From Tetragonia tetragonoides (Eukaryota; Streptophyta; Magnoliopsida; Caryophyllales; Aizoaceae): DNA of 64,000 bases. This document shows, piece after piece, positions 38,431 to 50,720 of this stretch. Location of the stretch: contig CM076153.1 of assembly GCA_038025085.1 (NCBI GenBank), positions 16,901,001 through 16,965,000 of the forward strand, written 5' to 3'. Both the position numbers and the translations under genes were made by a program. Numbering within the stretch: the stretch's first letter is position 1; every line of letters starts with the position of its first letter. Under the pieces are notes generated by a model that saw only the letters and a list, made by a program, of their open reading frames with translations, made no database searches and was not told the origin of the DNA.

Positions 38431-39445
38431 CAAACCTTAGGGTTCAGTTGAAGAGGTTGGACATTCTCTCTAATAGGTTGGAAATTTTAGGTTGGACATT
38501 CTCTCGAAGAGGTTGGGAATTTTAGGTTGGCAGTCTCTCTCTCTTTCATATTAAACCCTAAATTCTGATTCTACTTCTTCTTTGGGGTTAGCCCTAGTAC
38601 CACAAAATAAACTTTCACACTTCATCAAGAGCATGAATTCAAGTAATATAACCCAATAAGTTCATTGTGACCATCCAGGTAATCTAACCTGAGGGTTTTC
38701 AATAATATTTATATTGCTTGTTATTACTGACGTTTTTGGTTTGTGTGATATGTACATGCATGGCGAGTTTTGAGTAAAAGGGCTTGTATTAAGCCTAATT
38801 AATGGATGAATGAATGCTTTTTATTTTGTTATTTATTGTTTTTCTAATGAATGAATCATGCTTTGTTTGTGGATTGGTGGATGAATTATGTGTTTGTCCT
38901 CTAACTTGCAGGTTTGAGCATATTTATCGTTTTTTAGCAATAAAAGCTTGTAATTTGATAAGTTGTTAAAAGTGGTCACGATAATAATTCTTGTTCAACC
39001 CACTAATTAAAATTAGGAATTTGGACAAATTGAACCTTGTTTGGAAGCGTAACATTAATAATTATATTGAATCGATTTGTAAAGGCCGTTGGTGTCAACG
39101 GGCGAGTTGGGTGCCTAACACCTTACTAGCTCGTACCTACGCCTCCGAACTTATTTATGAAGTCAATTTCCCCAATAGGGATTGGGGTGCATAGGAGTTG
39201 AGTTGACGTCTTTCTAGACCATCGACTTGACCTCCAAGGTTTCCAAATCACCTTAAAATTTGGTGGCGACTTCTGACAATCTTGATCATGTCCTCGGTAC
39301 ATAATCTCTACGTGCATTCACACTCAAAGATTTAGGAAATTCGAACACCAACGCGCTCTCCCAGGCTGTCCGGAAACCTGAGCCCCGAAAAGAGGGTCGA
39401 GGGAAGACACGCGGAAAGAGGGGAGAAAAATACGGCAGCCTACAG

Positions 39446-39464
39446 TGGTGACTTCAGTGGGGAC
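39446..39464 (+). other. Element C primer binding site
   Basis: TGGTGACTTCAGTGGGGAC, one base after the LTR end. Resembles the TGGCGACTCxxCTGGGGA site used with tRNA-Arg by Tat/Ogre elements, with substitutions. Confidence 0.65.
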
Positions 39465-40189
39465 ATGATTAAGAGGGTGTAACTTGAAAATCGATTCATT
39501 ATAATTATTTTTGCTTGGTTCACTACATTGAGTGTTCTTATTATCATTATTTTGTGACTTGTCATTCATCTATTAATTTGCATTCATTGCATTCATGTGC
39601 ATGCGCGACTTCCGAGCTTGTTTTTACAAGTTCAAACCAATTTTTAGCCAATGGAGTGTGGTGAAGTGCCTTGGTGAGAATCCACTCGATTCTTCTTTGC
39701 CAAGAAACATGGATCCCCCCACCTCATGTACCCTCCTACACATTCGTCCATTCGACGAGTAGGATAACTAGAATGCCTCACATTGTCGCGCATCCCGCGG
39801 ATTGTAGTACATTCTTGATCATGAGTACCTTTTGACCAAAAACCTTAAGCGTACCCCATTGCATGAACTAGAACCAATGTTTTAGGTTGAAACTCAGTCC
39901 CATGTCCATGCTAGATTTGCATAATCATGTCATATTGCGTTGTTGTGTTGTTTGCCCATATGTGAACGCAATCTTTGCGTAGTCTTTTTGGTCGTCATAG
40001 AATATTAGGTTAGATCCCAATTAGGATCTTTTCCTTTTTGGAGTCTAGATTTTGTCTTAAGATCGAGTCTAGAATCTTTATTTTTAGGAAATAATATCCC
40101 CGAATGTTCTATATGATGTTCGTTATCTTAGGAAAGATTTGGTTGCTATATTCTTTCCTCTTATTTAGGTAGTGAGTCTAGGCCAAAAG

Positions 40190-40610
40190 ATCTCGATAAT
40201 ATCTCTCCCCTTTCCTTTTAGTCAAGAGTATAATATTTTTTGCTTTATCCCATATTGAGTCGAGATAATATCTCTCTCCTTTCCTTTTTAGTCAAGAGTA
40301 TAATATTTTTTGCTTTATCCCATATTGAGTCGAGATAATATGTCTCCCCTTTCCTTTTAGTCAAGAGTATAATATCTTTTTGCTTTATCCCATATTGAGT
40401 CGAGATAATATCTCTCCCCTTTCCTTTTAGTCAAGAGTGTAATATCTTTTTCTTTATCCCATATTGAGTCGAGATAATATCTCTCCCCTCCTCTTTTAGT
40501 CAAGAGTATAATATCTTTTGCTTTATCCCATATTAAGTGGAGATAATATCTCTCCCCTCTCCTTTTAGTCAAGAGTATAATATCTTTTTTCCTTCTTTTC
40601 CCGTGTCGAG
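40190..40610. repeat. Element C leader tandem repeat, about 61-bp unit, 6-7 copies
   Basis: Unit TCGAGATAATATCTCTCCCC, TTTCCTTTTAGTCAAGAGTA, TAATATCTTTTTGCTTTATCCCATATTGAG repeated head to tail between the primer site and gag. Copies differ by few bases. Its long minus-strand ORF is an artefact of the repeat. Confidence 0.9.
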
Positions 40611-40710
40611 ATCTTTTGACCTAAACTCATTACTTAGTCCCCAAGGGTAACTATGTTGATAGAATATTCTAGATAGAAACTTCCCATCTTTGTTTTAAAA
40701 CTTTTCTTTT

Positions 40711-42190
40711 GTGAAACTTGTTAGTCTTTCCTTTTCTAAGTCTTATCTGTTGTCAAGGATTGGGAAGAAAATAGTCGGTCCGAAAAGTTGGGAGCGCGAT
40801 CATAGTAATCAACGTCTGGTTAGGAAGCTCGTATTAGAATCTCCCCCTTGGAGCAAAGCTAGGTCCGCAGTATTTGTTACTCCCCCTCCGTATCGACCAT
40901 CTTGTTCTAAGTTGACCGAAATGGTCGAAGATGATGTGCCACCTCCACAACCTAAGACTACTGATGAGATGTTGACTGAAATGATGAAAATGTTGGAGAC
41001 TATGGGAAACCGTGTGACATGGATAGAAAGCAAGGTCAAGAAAGCTGACCTTCTTAACCAGGATGATCCTCCACCTCGAGATGACAAAGTAGAAGAGCTA
41101 AGTGCTCAAATTAAGAACGTTGAGTTAGCTCTAACTCAAAACAAGATCATAAGTGACTACATGATCAATGCTGAAGGATACTCCTCTCACCTTAAGGGGA
41201 AGCTCCCATAAAAGTTCTCTATGCCTGAAGTCCCCATCTTCAAAGGGACCGATGATCTAAAAGATCACATAAGGGCTTTCACCACCGCGATGGGTCTACG
41301 AGGAGTAGATCCTGACCTCTATATTCATCTTTTCTCATAAACCTTGGACCCCACCATTAGGGCATGGTTTTTCAAACTTGAGCCCAATTAGGTTTAGGAA
41401 TGGAACAAAGTGTCCAGCTTATTCCTCACCAGGTATGCCGACAATGTCATCCAACCAACTACAATGAGAGAGCTGGAAGCAATCAAGCAAGGTGAAAATG
41501 AAAGCTTCACTGACTTTGTTAAGAAATGGAGAACTAAAGTGGCCGAAATGCTCGACTGTCCATCTGCGGAAGAGCAAATTCGGAAACTCATCAAGAACTT
41601 ACAACCTCCTTACTTGAATCCTCTCAAATACCAAGCAATACTTCATACACACAATTCAATAGTGTGGGATTGCTCATAGAGGACGATCAAGCACTTAAAA
41701 AGGAGAAAAGCAAGGACTTCTTCAACAAATGGCACTTATAACTCGAACTATAAGAAAGAACCCCAAAACAAAATGACGAAGAGGTAACTAGCATCGAGAT
41801 AAAGAGAAACGAAAGAGAAGACGCAGAAGCATGGTCCGCGGATATCCTCCATCAAAACATAAATCTCCCACTCAGTCACGCCCCATCCACGAGGGATATG
41901 ACCAAAAGGGACTTCTCCCCATTACCTCTCCATCTTACTCACACTCTTGAAATACTCATAAGTATTGGTATCATACGACCACTGGGAGCAACTCCTGATC
42001 CTGTCTCTCTAGGGATTGCCTGGCACCCACGTAAGTTTTGTAATTACCACAGGGGAAGAGGCCACGACACTGAGGAATGTTGGGCACTGAAACACAGGAT
42101 TCAAGATCTCATAGAAGTACAGCCATGTAGCTACAAAAGTACCACCGTTCTCGAGAAGGAATACCATAGCCGAATGCCAAAAAGGGTATA
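40711..42190 (+). pseudogene. Element C gag with first zinc knuckle
   Basis: A coiled N-terminal region (PKTTDEMLTEMMKMLETMGN..) runs into the gag core KFSMPEVPIFKGTDD, TAMGLRGVDPDLYIHL, PTTMRELEAIKQGENESFTD and LIKNLQPPYLNPL in one frame, with TAA at 41209, TAA near 41338 and more stops near 41388. A frameshift leads to the 41898-42190 frame with CNYHRGRGHDTEEC, a C-x2-H-x4-H-x4-C knuckle typical of Tat gag. Cut at 42195 by hAT-2. Confidence 0.88.
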
Positions 42191-42195
42191 TACCT

Positions 42196-44089
42196 TAGAC
42201 CTGATCATAGCTCGGGCCGGGCCAGACCTCTAGAAAAGCGCCCAAAAAATTGGGCCGGGCTGGCCTGTCCCAGAAACGGGCTGGAATGTTGCATCCCATA
42301 CCCAGCCCTCACGAGCTTCGGGCTGCCCATTTTTTAATAAGGCTTCTTTTAGGTTTTGACCTTTTTGTTTATTTTTCTGTACTTATTTTTTATATATTTG
42401 GCTGATTTTGGTGACTTTTTTGAGGGTTTTTGTAGTTGAGACTTGAGTGACTTAATAATATCAAGTAATATTCCCTTAAAAAAAAATCTAATAGTACAAG
42501 TTCAAAGTTCTCAAGCATAAATTCAAAAACATATTACAAATCCGATGTTCTAAATTAAGTACAAACAACAAAGTACAAGGTAGTCTACAAACCATTACAA
42601 ATTTAAAACAACTAAACAAATTCCAAATTCAAATCGATTGTTACATGGTCAAATCTTCAACATCATTGTCGTCCTCCTCTTCCTCTTCCTCCTCTTGAGC
42701 TTCTTCTTTGGGGTTAGGAAAAATAGATGATCCTTCATTAAAAAAGAATATATTTAACAATGCAAACAAAACAAAAAAAACAATGCAACAAAATAAAATA
42801 AAATGAAAGCTTACCGAGAGAAAATCCCTTAGCACGTAACCAATCCTCTAAGCATGCAAGAGATTCAATTGTTTGTGACGTAAGAGACGCTCGCCAATGA
42901 TTATTAATTTTTTCCCCATACTAAAAGCCGACTCGGAAGGAACGGTGGAAATGGGAATAACCAACACATCATGAGCCATGGCGGAAAGTTGTGGAAATCG
43001 AAAAGCATTATCTCTCCAATATGCCAACACATCAATATTAGCATCAACACCAAGACTTTTTTCCTCTAAGTATATATTAAGTTGAGACTTTTCCGCTTCA
43101 TTGGTAGTTCTTTGGCTCATCCATGAAGAAAAGTTTTTCAATTTTCGTGTAACATTAGTAGCACTACTACTACCAACACCCACATCACCATTTCCTCCCC
43201 TACTTCCACCATGACTGCTACTCTCACCAACACGGACACCCACTCTATCGACACCTCCATACTCCCTAAGCAAGTCATACAAAGTTGTCATAATTTTTTC
43301 CGCCATCATCTCACCATAGGCATCCCCATCAATAGTAGAGTAACAATACTCAACAAAAGCCAACTTGTAACGTGGGTCTAAAACACAAGCACAAGACAAC
43401 AATATATGGTAATCAGACCAATACTTATCAAACTTGCTTTTCATGTTAGGAATCATCTCTTTCATGAAATCATGGGGCCCTTCTGCATAATCTATCAACA
43501 TGGAATGTATTTCCCATACCCCTTTGAAATAAAGATTGGCGGTTGGAGTTTTGGAAGCCGAAAATTCATTTGTGACATTATAAAAGACCTTCAAAAAATC
43601 ATACATAACGGCAACTTTATCCCACTCATCTGCCTCAATTTTCCACTTACTCATGTCATTATCACGTCCACCCATGTCATCTATCACCTCTTTAAAATAA
43701 AGAGCACGATCAAGCATCAAGTAAGTAGAGTTCCAACTCACACAACAATCACCACGCAATCTTTTTTTGGTATTCAAATGATAAATTTTCGGCTGTTGTT
43801 TTCAGATTACACTATTACATGTCTGTTTTAAGTTTTAGGGTTTTGCAAGATTTTTTTTTTTTCTTTTGCGAATTATTTTTTTTTATTTTTTTCTGATATA
43901 TTAATTTTCGGGCCGGGCCGGGCCGCCCATCGGGCCTCGGTCAAAACCCAAACCCGTCCCAAAAAAATTTTGGGCCAAACGGGCAGGCCCATTTTCGGGT
44001 TTCGGGCTGGATTTTTTCACCCAAATCTGTCCCAAAACAGGGCCAGGCCGGGCGGGCTGGGCAGGTCTGGCTAATTTTGATCAGGTTTA
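42196..44089 (-). mobile_element. hAT-2 transposon (RICESLEEPER-type)
   Basis: 1894 bp with terminal inverted repeats TAGACCTGATCA and TAAACCTGATCA and a perfect 8-bp duplication ATATACCT (42188-42195, 44090-44097). Subterminal regions are rich in GGGCCGGGCC words, as in many plant hATs. Too short for a complete Ac-like element; only the 3' part of the transposase remains. Confidence 0.95.
42848..43777 (-). pseudogene. hAT-2 transposase, C-terminal part
   Basis: 309-codon frame homologous to zinc finger BED domain-containing RICESLEEPER-like transposases: CCVSWNSTYLMLDRALYFKE, KVFYNVTNEFSASKTPTANL, DPRYKLAFVEYCYS, and the dimerisation region ILDVLAYWRDN-like (IDVLAYWRDNAFRFPQLSAMA) with IPISTVPSESAFSMGKK. 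The N-terminal BED finger and first catalytic region are missing. A Glu-rich tail piece (42641-42835) continues downstream. Non-functional on its own. Confidence 0.9.
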
Positions 44090-44097
44090 ATATACCT

Positions 44098-44320
44098 CCA
44101 TCCTTTCAACCCCAACTCAAATCTTTCAGGACCTATTTTGGAAAGGTATTCTAGGGCCCATCGGGCCAACACCTGATCTAGATCCAAGAAATAAGAGTAA
44201 GGACTGGAACCATACTTCTTTTTGCATCTATCATCGAGGAAGGGGACATCATACGGACGAGTGTGTGCACCTGGAACGCAAGATACAAGACCTCGTTAAC
44301 GAGGGGGTCGTCCGCATGTT
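44098..44320 (+). pseudogene. Element C gag continued, second zinc knuckle
   Basis: After the hAT-2 right duplication the gag frame resumes (STPTQIFQDLFWKGILGPIG..DWNHTSF) and contains CIYHRGRGHHTDEC, a second C-x2-H-x4-H-x4-C knuckle like the one at 42033. It ends at a TGA near 44318. Two knuckles in one gag, now 2.2 kb apart because of hAT-2. Confidence 0.75.
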
Positions 44321-45258
44321 ATGAGGCCTTATCCGATACCCTTAACAAAGGAAGGATGACCTTCATCCCTCCTTTGCCTGTAAGAAGGAGGCTGAATTTT
44401 GATTGGGTAGAGGACACACCCAACAACGCTTTGGGTCTATTATTTGGACAAGAGCATCGCCATCTAAAAGATGAAGAGCTCCACAACGTCAATAATGCAA
44501 TTCAAGATGCGAACTTTGACCTAACTAAGTTGATCACTCCAAACGAGGGTGAACTCACAAAGCAGAAACGCACCATAAGCTGGGCAGGAGCCAATGGAAA
44601 GAAGATCAAGATCACAATCTTCTAAGAATCCAAGCCTGACACCGACACTGATTCCGACCGGACTGAGTCTGATTCTGAAGACGGGTCTAATATAGTAGAG
44701 TCGGGTGGTCCACCCAAATCTATGTTTAATTCTGTTTGCAAGTCTAAAGATGTTAAAGCCAATAGTAATGGCTCAGTTGATGTTCCAGTTTCCTCTATCA
44801 ATGAAATGATTACTGATTCTGCTTACTTCTTGGATTACTTAGTAGCTAATAATTCAAAAGATGAACAAGAATTGCCCAAAGAAGTAACTAAAGCACTATT
44901 AGAGCATGAACAAAAGACTTCAATTGTGGAAGAAACAGAATTAATCAATCTTGCAAACGATCAAGAGCCGCGCCAGGTGCGCATTGGCTTATCGTTAACT
45001 CCCAAGAAGCGAGAAAACTTTATAAATCTCTTAAAAGAATACATAGACGTTTTCGCTTGGTCCTACAAAGATATGCCGGGAATAAGTCGCGAGATAGCAC
45101 AACATACAATACCACTCAATCGGGATTCGAAATCAGTAAAGCAAAAACTTCGGAGAATGAAGCCTGAGTGGACACTGAAAATCAAAGAAGAGGTGCAGAA
45201 ACAGCTCGCAGCAGATTTTATTAGGGTGCTCAATATCCAGAATGGGTTGCTAACATAG
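44320..45258 (+). pseudogene. Element C linker region and start of reverse transcriptase
   Basis: 44342-44625 (MTFIPPLPVRRRLNFDWVED) and an acidic segment (DTDSDRTESDSEDGS), then 44722-45258 with RIGLSLTPKKRENFINLLKE, FAWSYKDMPGISREIAQHTI and KLRRMKPEWTLKIKEEVQKQ, the N-terminal part of Tat reverse transcriptase. I find no DTG/DSG/DNGS-type retropepsin motif between the knuckle and reverse transcriptase. Stops or shifts at 44625 and about 45230. Confidence 0.8.
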
Positions 45259-46298
45259 TGCCCGTTCCAAAAAAGGATGACAAAGTAAGGATGTGCGTTG
45301 ATTGTAGAGATCTAAGCAAGGTAAGTCCAAAGGACGACTTTCCCTTGCCACATGTAGACGTACTGGTGGATAATACCGCATGACATGCCCTTTTATCATT
45401 CATGGATGGCTATGCAGGGTATAACCAAATACAAATGACCGAAGAAGATATGGAGAAAACCACTTTCATAACCCAATGGGGGACATATTGCTACACTGTC
45501 ATGCCTTTCGGGTTGAAGAACGCGGGAGCGACATACCAAAGAACCGCAACTTCCCTTCTACATGACATGATGCACAAGGAAGCCGAGGTGTACGTGGACG
45601 ATATGATCATTAAATCCAAGGAAAGAGAAAGGCATATACCCTCTCTACAGAAATTCTTTGACAGGCTTCGGAATTACAGTATGAGATTGAATCCTCAAAA
45701 GTGCGCATTTGGAGTAACTTCGGGCAAGCTCTTAGGAATCGTCATAAGCACAAGAGGCATTGAAATTAATCCTACCAAAATCAAAGCTATAAGGGACATG
45801 CCATCTCCCAAAAATGAAAAGGAGATAAGAGGATTCCTAGGACGACTTCAATATATAAGTCGATTCATATCCAAATTGACTCTTACATGCGAGCCCATCT
45901 TCAAAAAGGTCAAAAAGGACACTAAATCTACCTGGGATGATCAATGCCAACAAGCCTTTGATAAGATTAAGGAATACTTAGCTAAGCCACCCGTATTGGT
46001 TCCGCCAGTTCCGGGAAAATCACTTATGCTATACCTAACAGTCACAGAAACCGCCATGGGTGTTATGTTGGCCCAAAAGGTGGAGAATGACGAAAAGGCA
46101 ATATACTACCTTAGCAAGAAATTCTTAGAATACGAAACACGCTACTCCACACTAGAGAAAACGTGTCTTGCATCGGTCACTACAACAACGAAACTTCGAC
46201 ACTACATGCTACAACATTCCATCCATATAAAGTCGAGGATGAATCCATTAATGTACTTGTTCAAAAAACCCATTCTTAGTGGAAGGATAGCAAGATAG
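45259..46298 (+). pseudogene. Element C reverse transcriptase and first RNase H
   Basis: VPKKDDKVRMCVDCRDLSK (45262, shifted frame, TGA near 45382), then 45402-46298: MDGYAGYNQIQMTEEDMEKT, MPFGLKNAGATYQR, EVYVDDMIIKSKE (catalytic Y-V-D-D), LGRLQYISRFISKL, and a gypsy-type RNase H (MLYLTVTETAMGVMLAQ, AIYYLSKKFLEYETRYSTLE). Ends at a TAG at 46296-46298. Confidence 0.92.
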
Positions 46299-46304
46299 AC
46301 TGTC

Positions 46305-46931
46305 ATGCTTTCAGAATTCGATCTAACTTTTGAACACCAAAAGGCGTTCAAAGGACATGTCATTTTTGAACATCTCGCTGAAAACCCAGTTACTAGTGAA
46401 GATGCTACACATGACTTTCCCGATGAAGGAATAATGAGTGTCGAAGAAAACACTTGGCAAATATACTTTGACGGAGCATCAAACCAAAAAGGTTATGGCG
46501 TAGGAGTATTATTAGTCAGCCCCGACGGCGCACATACTCCCATAGCCGTCAAATTAGACCATGAGGTAACCAACAATGGCGCCGAATATGAAGCATGCAT
46601 CATTGGCTTAGAAGCGGCAATAGAACTACAAATTAAGGATCTAAAGGTATATGGAGATTCAACTCTCATCATAAACCAAGTCTCCAAAAAGTGGAAAGTG
46701 AAAAGCGAATCCCAGGCACCTTACCAGGAGTATATTGAAAAGATAGCCAAATATTTCACTCATGTCCGTTTCACATACCTTCCTAGTGACGACAACCAGT
46801 TCGCGGATGCCTTAGCAAAAATAGCTTCCATGATAAATATCCTAGATAATGTAATCTCCATGCCCATTCACATTCAAAGGCGCACTGAGCCCGCCTTTTG
46901 TAATGCACTTGAAGTATGCCTTAACGAGTAA
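46305..46931 (+). pseudogene. Element C second (archaeal-type) RNase H
   Basis: Additional RNase H of the Tat lineage: IYFDGASNQKGYGVGVLL (first Asp), TNNGAEYEACIIGLEAAI (Glu), VYGDSTLIINQVSKKWKVK (Asp), ADALAKIASM (last Asp). The full D-E-D-D set is present. Joined upstream to the reverse transcriptase frame, ends at TAA 46931. Confidence 0.92.
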
Positions 46932-48188
46932 GAAGAGGAGGAATGGTTTACCGACATTCTCAATCTACTCGCCAAAGGTGATTACCCTCCACAATCCACA
47001 CCTAGGGCACAAAGAGCTTTAAGAAGACTAGCCGCACAATACATACATGTGCAAGGCAAACTTTATAAAAAGATACCACAAGGGTTAAGTCTTCTGTGCT
47101 TAAAGAAACGTGAGGTCATCAAAGTCATGAATGATATACATAATGGCGTATGTGGTCCCCATATGAATAGAGTCACCTTGGTCAAGAAAATCCTAAGGGA
47201 ATGATACTATTGGACTACGATGGAAAAGGATTGCATCGAATACGTGAAAAAGTGCACACACTGCCAATTTCACGCTAATTTACAACATAGACCTCCTACT
47301 CCTCTACATACATTCACTTTACCATGGCCGTTTTCTGCATGGGGTATTGACATCATTGGAAAAATCACCCCTACAGGAAAAGGAGGCCATGAATACATAC
47401 TAGTCGCAATAGACTATTTTACCAAATGGGTTGAAGCTCGTTCGTACGCAAGAATTACGTCCAAACACGTGGCAATGTTCATACATGACAACATCATTAC
47501 CAGATATGGGGTACCCCACGAAATCATAAGTGATCACGGTTCCCAATTCAAAAAGGATGTCGCCGAGCTTTTCACTAAGTTTAAAATTCAACATCGACAG
47601 TCTTCACCTTACAGACCGCAAACGAATGGAGCCGTAGAATCCGCAAACAAGAACGTGAAACAAATGATAGCTAAGATGATGGAAAACTACGAGGATTGGC
47701 CCGACAAGCTACAATTCGCCTTGTGGGGATATAAAACCACTATTAGATCCTCAACGGGAGCAACACCTTATTCTTTAGTATATGGAATGGAGGCGGTACT
47801 CCCAGTCGGGGTAGAAATCCCCTCTCTAAGGATAGCTTTGAAAAGTGAATTACCCGAAGTAGATTGGGTCCAGGCCCGATATGACTAATTGATCTTGTTA
47901 GATGAAAGACGACTAAATGCCCTACACTTTGGTCATGTCTACCAAGCAAGGATGGCGAGGCACTTTGATCAACGGTTCAAGGCTAGAGGACTAAAAGAAG
48001 GAGACTTAGTCCTAAAAGAGGTAAGACCAATTGTAGTCGACCCTCGAGGAAAGTTCAAGCTTAATTGGGCCGGCCCATACATTATCAAGACAATATTATC
48101 CGGTGGAGCAGTAAATCTAATGGATTTAGACGGCAACGAGTTCACCCAACTCACAAATATGGACCAACTTAAGCGATTCTGTGCATAA
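46932..48188 (+). pseudogene. Element C integrase
   Basis: H-H-C-C zinc domain near 47135-47265 with a TGA at about 47203 (before YYWTTMEKDC), C-T-H-C at 47250. Core: GIDIIGKITPTGKGGHEYIL (Asp), IISDHGSQFKKDV (Asp), PYRPQTNGAVESANKNVKQM (Glu). A stop at 47886 separates the C-terminal part (LLDERRLNALHFGHVYQARM..GPYIIKTILSGGAVNLMDLD). Only a few lesions in 420 codons. Confidence 0.92.
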
Positions 48189-48837
<649 letters not shown>

Positions 48838-50369
48838 CTACTCCTCCTTGTCTTTGACTTTGGGCTCTTGGACGGGTTCGCTAGGCTCATCAAGTTCCAT
48901 TCGTTCTTTTGGAGCCCATCCTTCCCTACCATAGCTAGAAGAGGCCTCGTGATCATTGGGCCTACTTGAAGTTACTTGTTTGGCCGAATGGGCCGGATTC
49001 TTCCTTTGCCTTACCTTTTCCCTTACCCTTAGTTTGGGGCTTGGAAGGTTTAGCGGACCTATCAATTGGAGTTATCCTTATACCGCTGGGCTCATCATAT
49101 TTGCGGGCCTTGAACAATTCCTTTTCTTTCTCTAGAAGCTTTGGGTTGACTCGACGATCACCGCTCCAATTCCATTGCTCGTAAAAAATCGTCAGCCCAT
49201 GAGATTGAGGAAATAATGATTTAACCCATATTTGACGGCGACCCCAATAACGAAACACTAAGGAAGGAGTCAATGGTCGTTGACGAGGGCACACACAGCT
49301 TACATTTGGATTTCTCTGACGTAAACCATATTGTCTCAAAAGGCGGTTTGGCAAAAATGAAGTTAAAGTACGTAAGCCTATAATCCGAGTGAAAGGCATA
49401 TCCTCGCTACACCCTACGAGTTTGGTGGTATGCCACCACGGGATGAACCAGCCCATTTGGGTGTTAGCATAAAAGAATTCCAACCACTCCTCGCAGAAAG
49501 ACAGGGAAAAGTGCCGACGTCTTGCCGGGAATTGCTTGGGTAAATACTTTCTGGTATGTATGGAAGGTATCTCAAGGATATTGAGCCTCTCTTGAAGCCA
49601 TATCTACGCAAAAACAACAAAAGGAAAATTCAAGTCAACACAAGATAAGAATTTCACCAAAACAAAGTTAAATCCACAAAGATTAAGGCTTTATCACAAT
49701 ACTTACTTGAAGGAGTAAAGGGTTCCCGGTGAAGGACTCTTGAGGATTGCTCTTGAGCCTATCTAAAGCAAGGATTGTCTCTCCCACGACCAAGTGCATA
49801 GGAGAGCTATTCCATTGAATTTGCTCGGTCACCCTAAGAAGACAAGCTTTGCCCCTTTTGATGGTAAGCTTCTTTTCGGATGGAATAAGAGCGTCTTTAT
49901 TACCACCAACAAATAAATAACGATGGAGGAGGCAAAATACAAAGGTACGTTTCTTGTACCTCATATCCATCGCACCCTGGGCCTTGGAGGTGAAGAAAGT
50001 CACAAGCTTGGCAAGATCAACATCCTCACCGTGAAGTACTTGACCCGCTTGACGGGGAGACAACCCAAGGTACCTTTGAAAATCATCCACAAAAGCATTT
50101 CCCAAGGAAGGAACAGCGGGAGAGCTTTCGGTTGGAAAGCCAATTATATCGGAGAACTCCTCCACCAAAGGGCACATCTAATGAGCACCGAAACGGAAGA
50201 CATGGAATTTTGGGTCCCAAAACTCAATGGAAGCATGAAGGAAATCCCACAAAATCTTGACTTGTTTAAGGTGAAAGAAGGCATTGAGGTGGAAGGGAGT
50301 AAGTTCTAACCTCTCCTCTACAGTCATAGAAGCCAGCCAAGCATCAAAAACATCATCAAAGTTCATCAT
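48838..50369 (-). pseudogene. Antisense gene 1 of element C: DUF7745-like (plant mobile domain-related) protein
   Basis: Exon 1 50369-49707 begins MMNFDDVFDAWLASMTVEER and continues LTPFHLNAFFHLKQVKILWD, EFWDPKFHVFRFGAH, TAG at 50178-50180, then MCPLVEEFSDIIGFP. GT at 49706 and AG at 49604 bound a 103-bp intron (phase 0). Exon 2 starts IWLQERLNILEIPS and runs to a stop at 48962 or, after a shift, to a Lys/Glu-rich end at 48838. Extra ORFs after integrase are known in Tat elements; the domain matches the plant-specific DUF7745 type. Function unknown. One stop and a possible frameshift make this copy defective. About 435 codons. Confidence 0.72.
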
Positions 50370-50452
50370 TGTTAAGATTAAGGATTTTCTCTCAAGGAAT
50401 TCTCTTTAAGGACTCAAAGCAAGTGGTGAGAAGAGAAGAGAAAGAAACCCAA

Positions 50453-50460
50453 CTATATAG
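50453..50460 (-). promoter_or_regulatory. TATA box of antisense gene 1
   Basis: CTATATAG on the minus strand, 85-90 bp upstream of the ATG at 50369 and followed by a CT-rich leader. The GC-palindrome cluster at 50520-50720 lies immediately upstream. Confidence 0.5.
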
Positions 50461-50519
50461 AGGCTACGGTTGGATTCTCATCGAAAATTTGAGAAAATTC
50501 AGACAACCGACGATAAAGA

Positions 50520-50720
50520 GGCCAGGCGGCCTTGAAGCTGGTCTAGACGGCTAGCCGCTAGGACAAGCGGCTTAGCCGCTCCAGCAAGCGGCTTGACCGC
50601 TAGGACAAGCAGCCAAACCGCAAGCCCAAGCGGCATAGCCGCTTGCCCACGCGGCATAGCCGCTTGCCCACGCGGCAACCGCTAGTGCTCTAGCACAGCC
50701 GCTAGGAGCTCTAGCGGTCA
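50520..50720. repeat. GC-palindrome repeat cluster upstream of antisense gene 1
   Basis: Ten or so copies of CGGCATAGCCGCTTGCCCA / AGCGGCTTGACCGCTAGG words, each near-palindromic. Same family as the clusters in the element C LTRs and at 54193-54400. Confidence 0.85.

Larger units (their letters stand above)
37947..39444 (+). repeat. Element C 5' LTR
   Basis: 1498 bp. Contains a cluster of GC-rich palindromic repeats (AGCGGCTTGACCGCT type, 38210-38350) and a TATA box (TATATAAA, 38423-38430). Lacks two segments (about 73 and 45 bp) present in the 3' LTR. Confidence 0.93.

Noticed and set aside
40357..40572. 71-codon repetitive minus-strand frame (WDKAKD repeats)
   Set aside because: Artefact of the 61-bp tandem repeat, whose unit happens to stay open.
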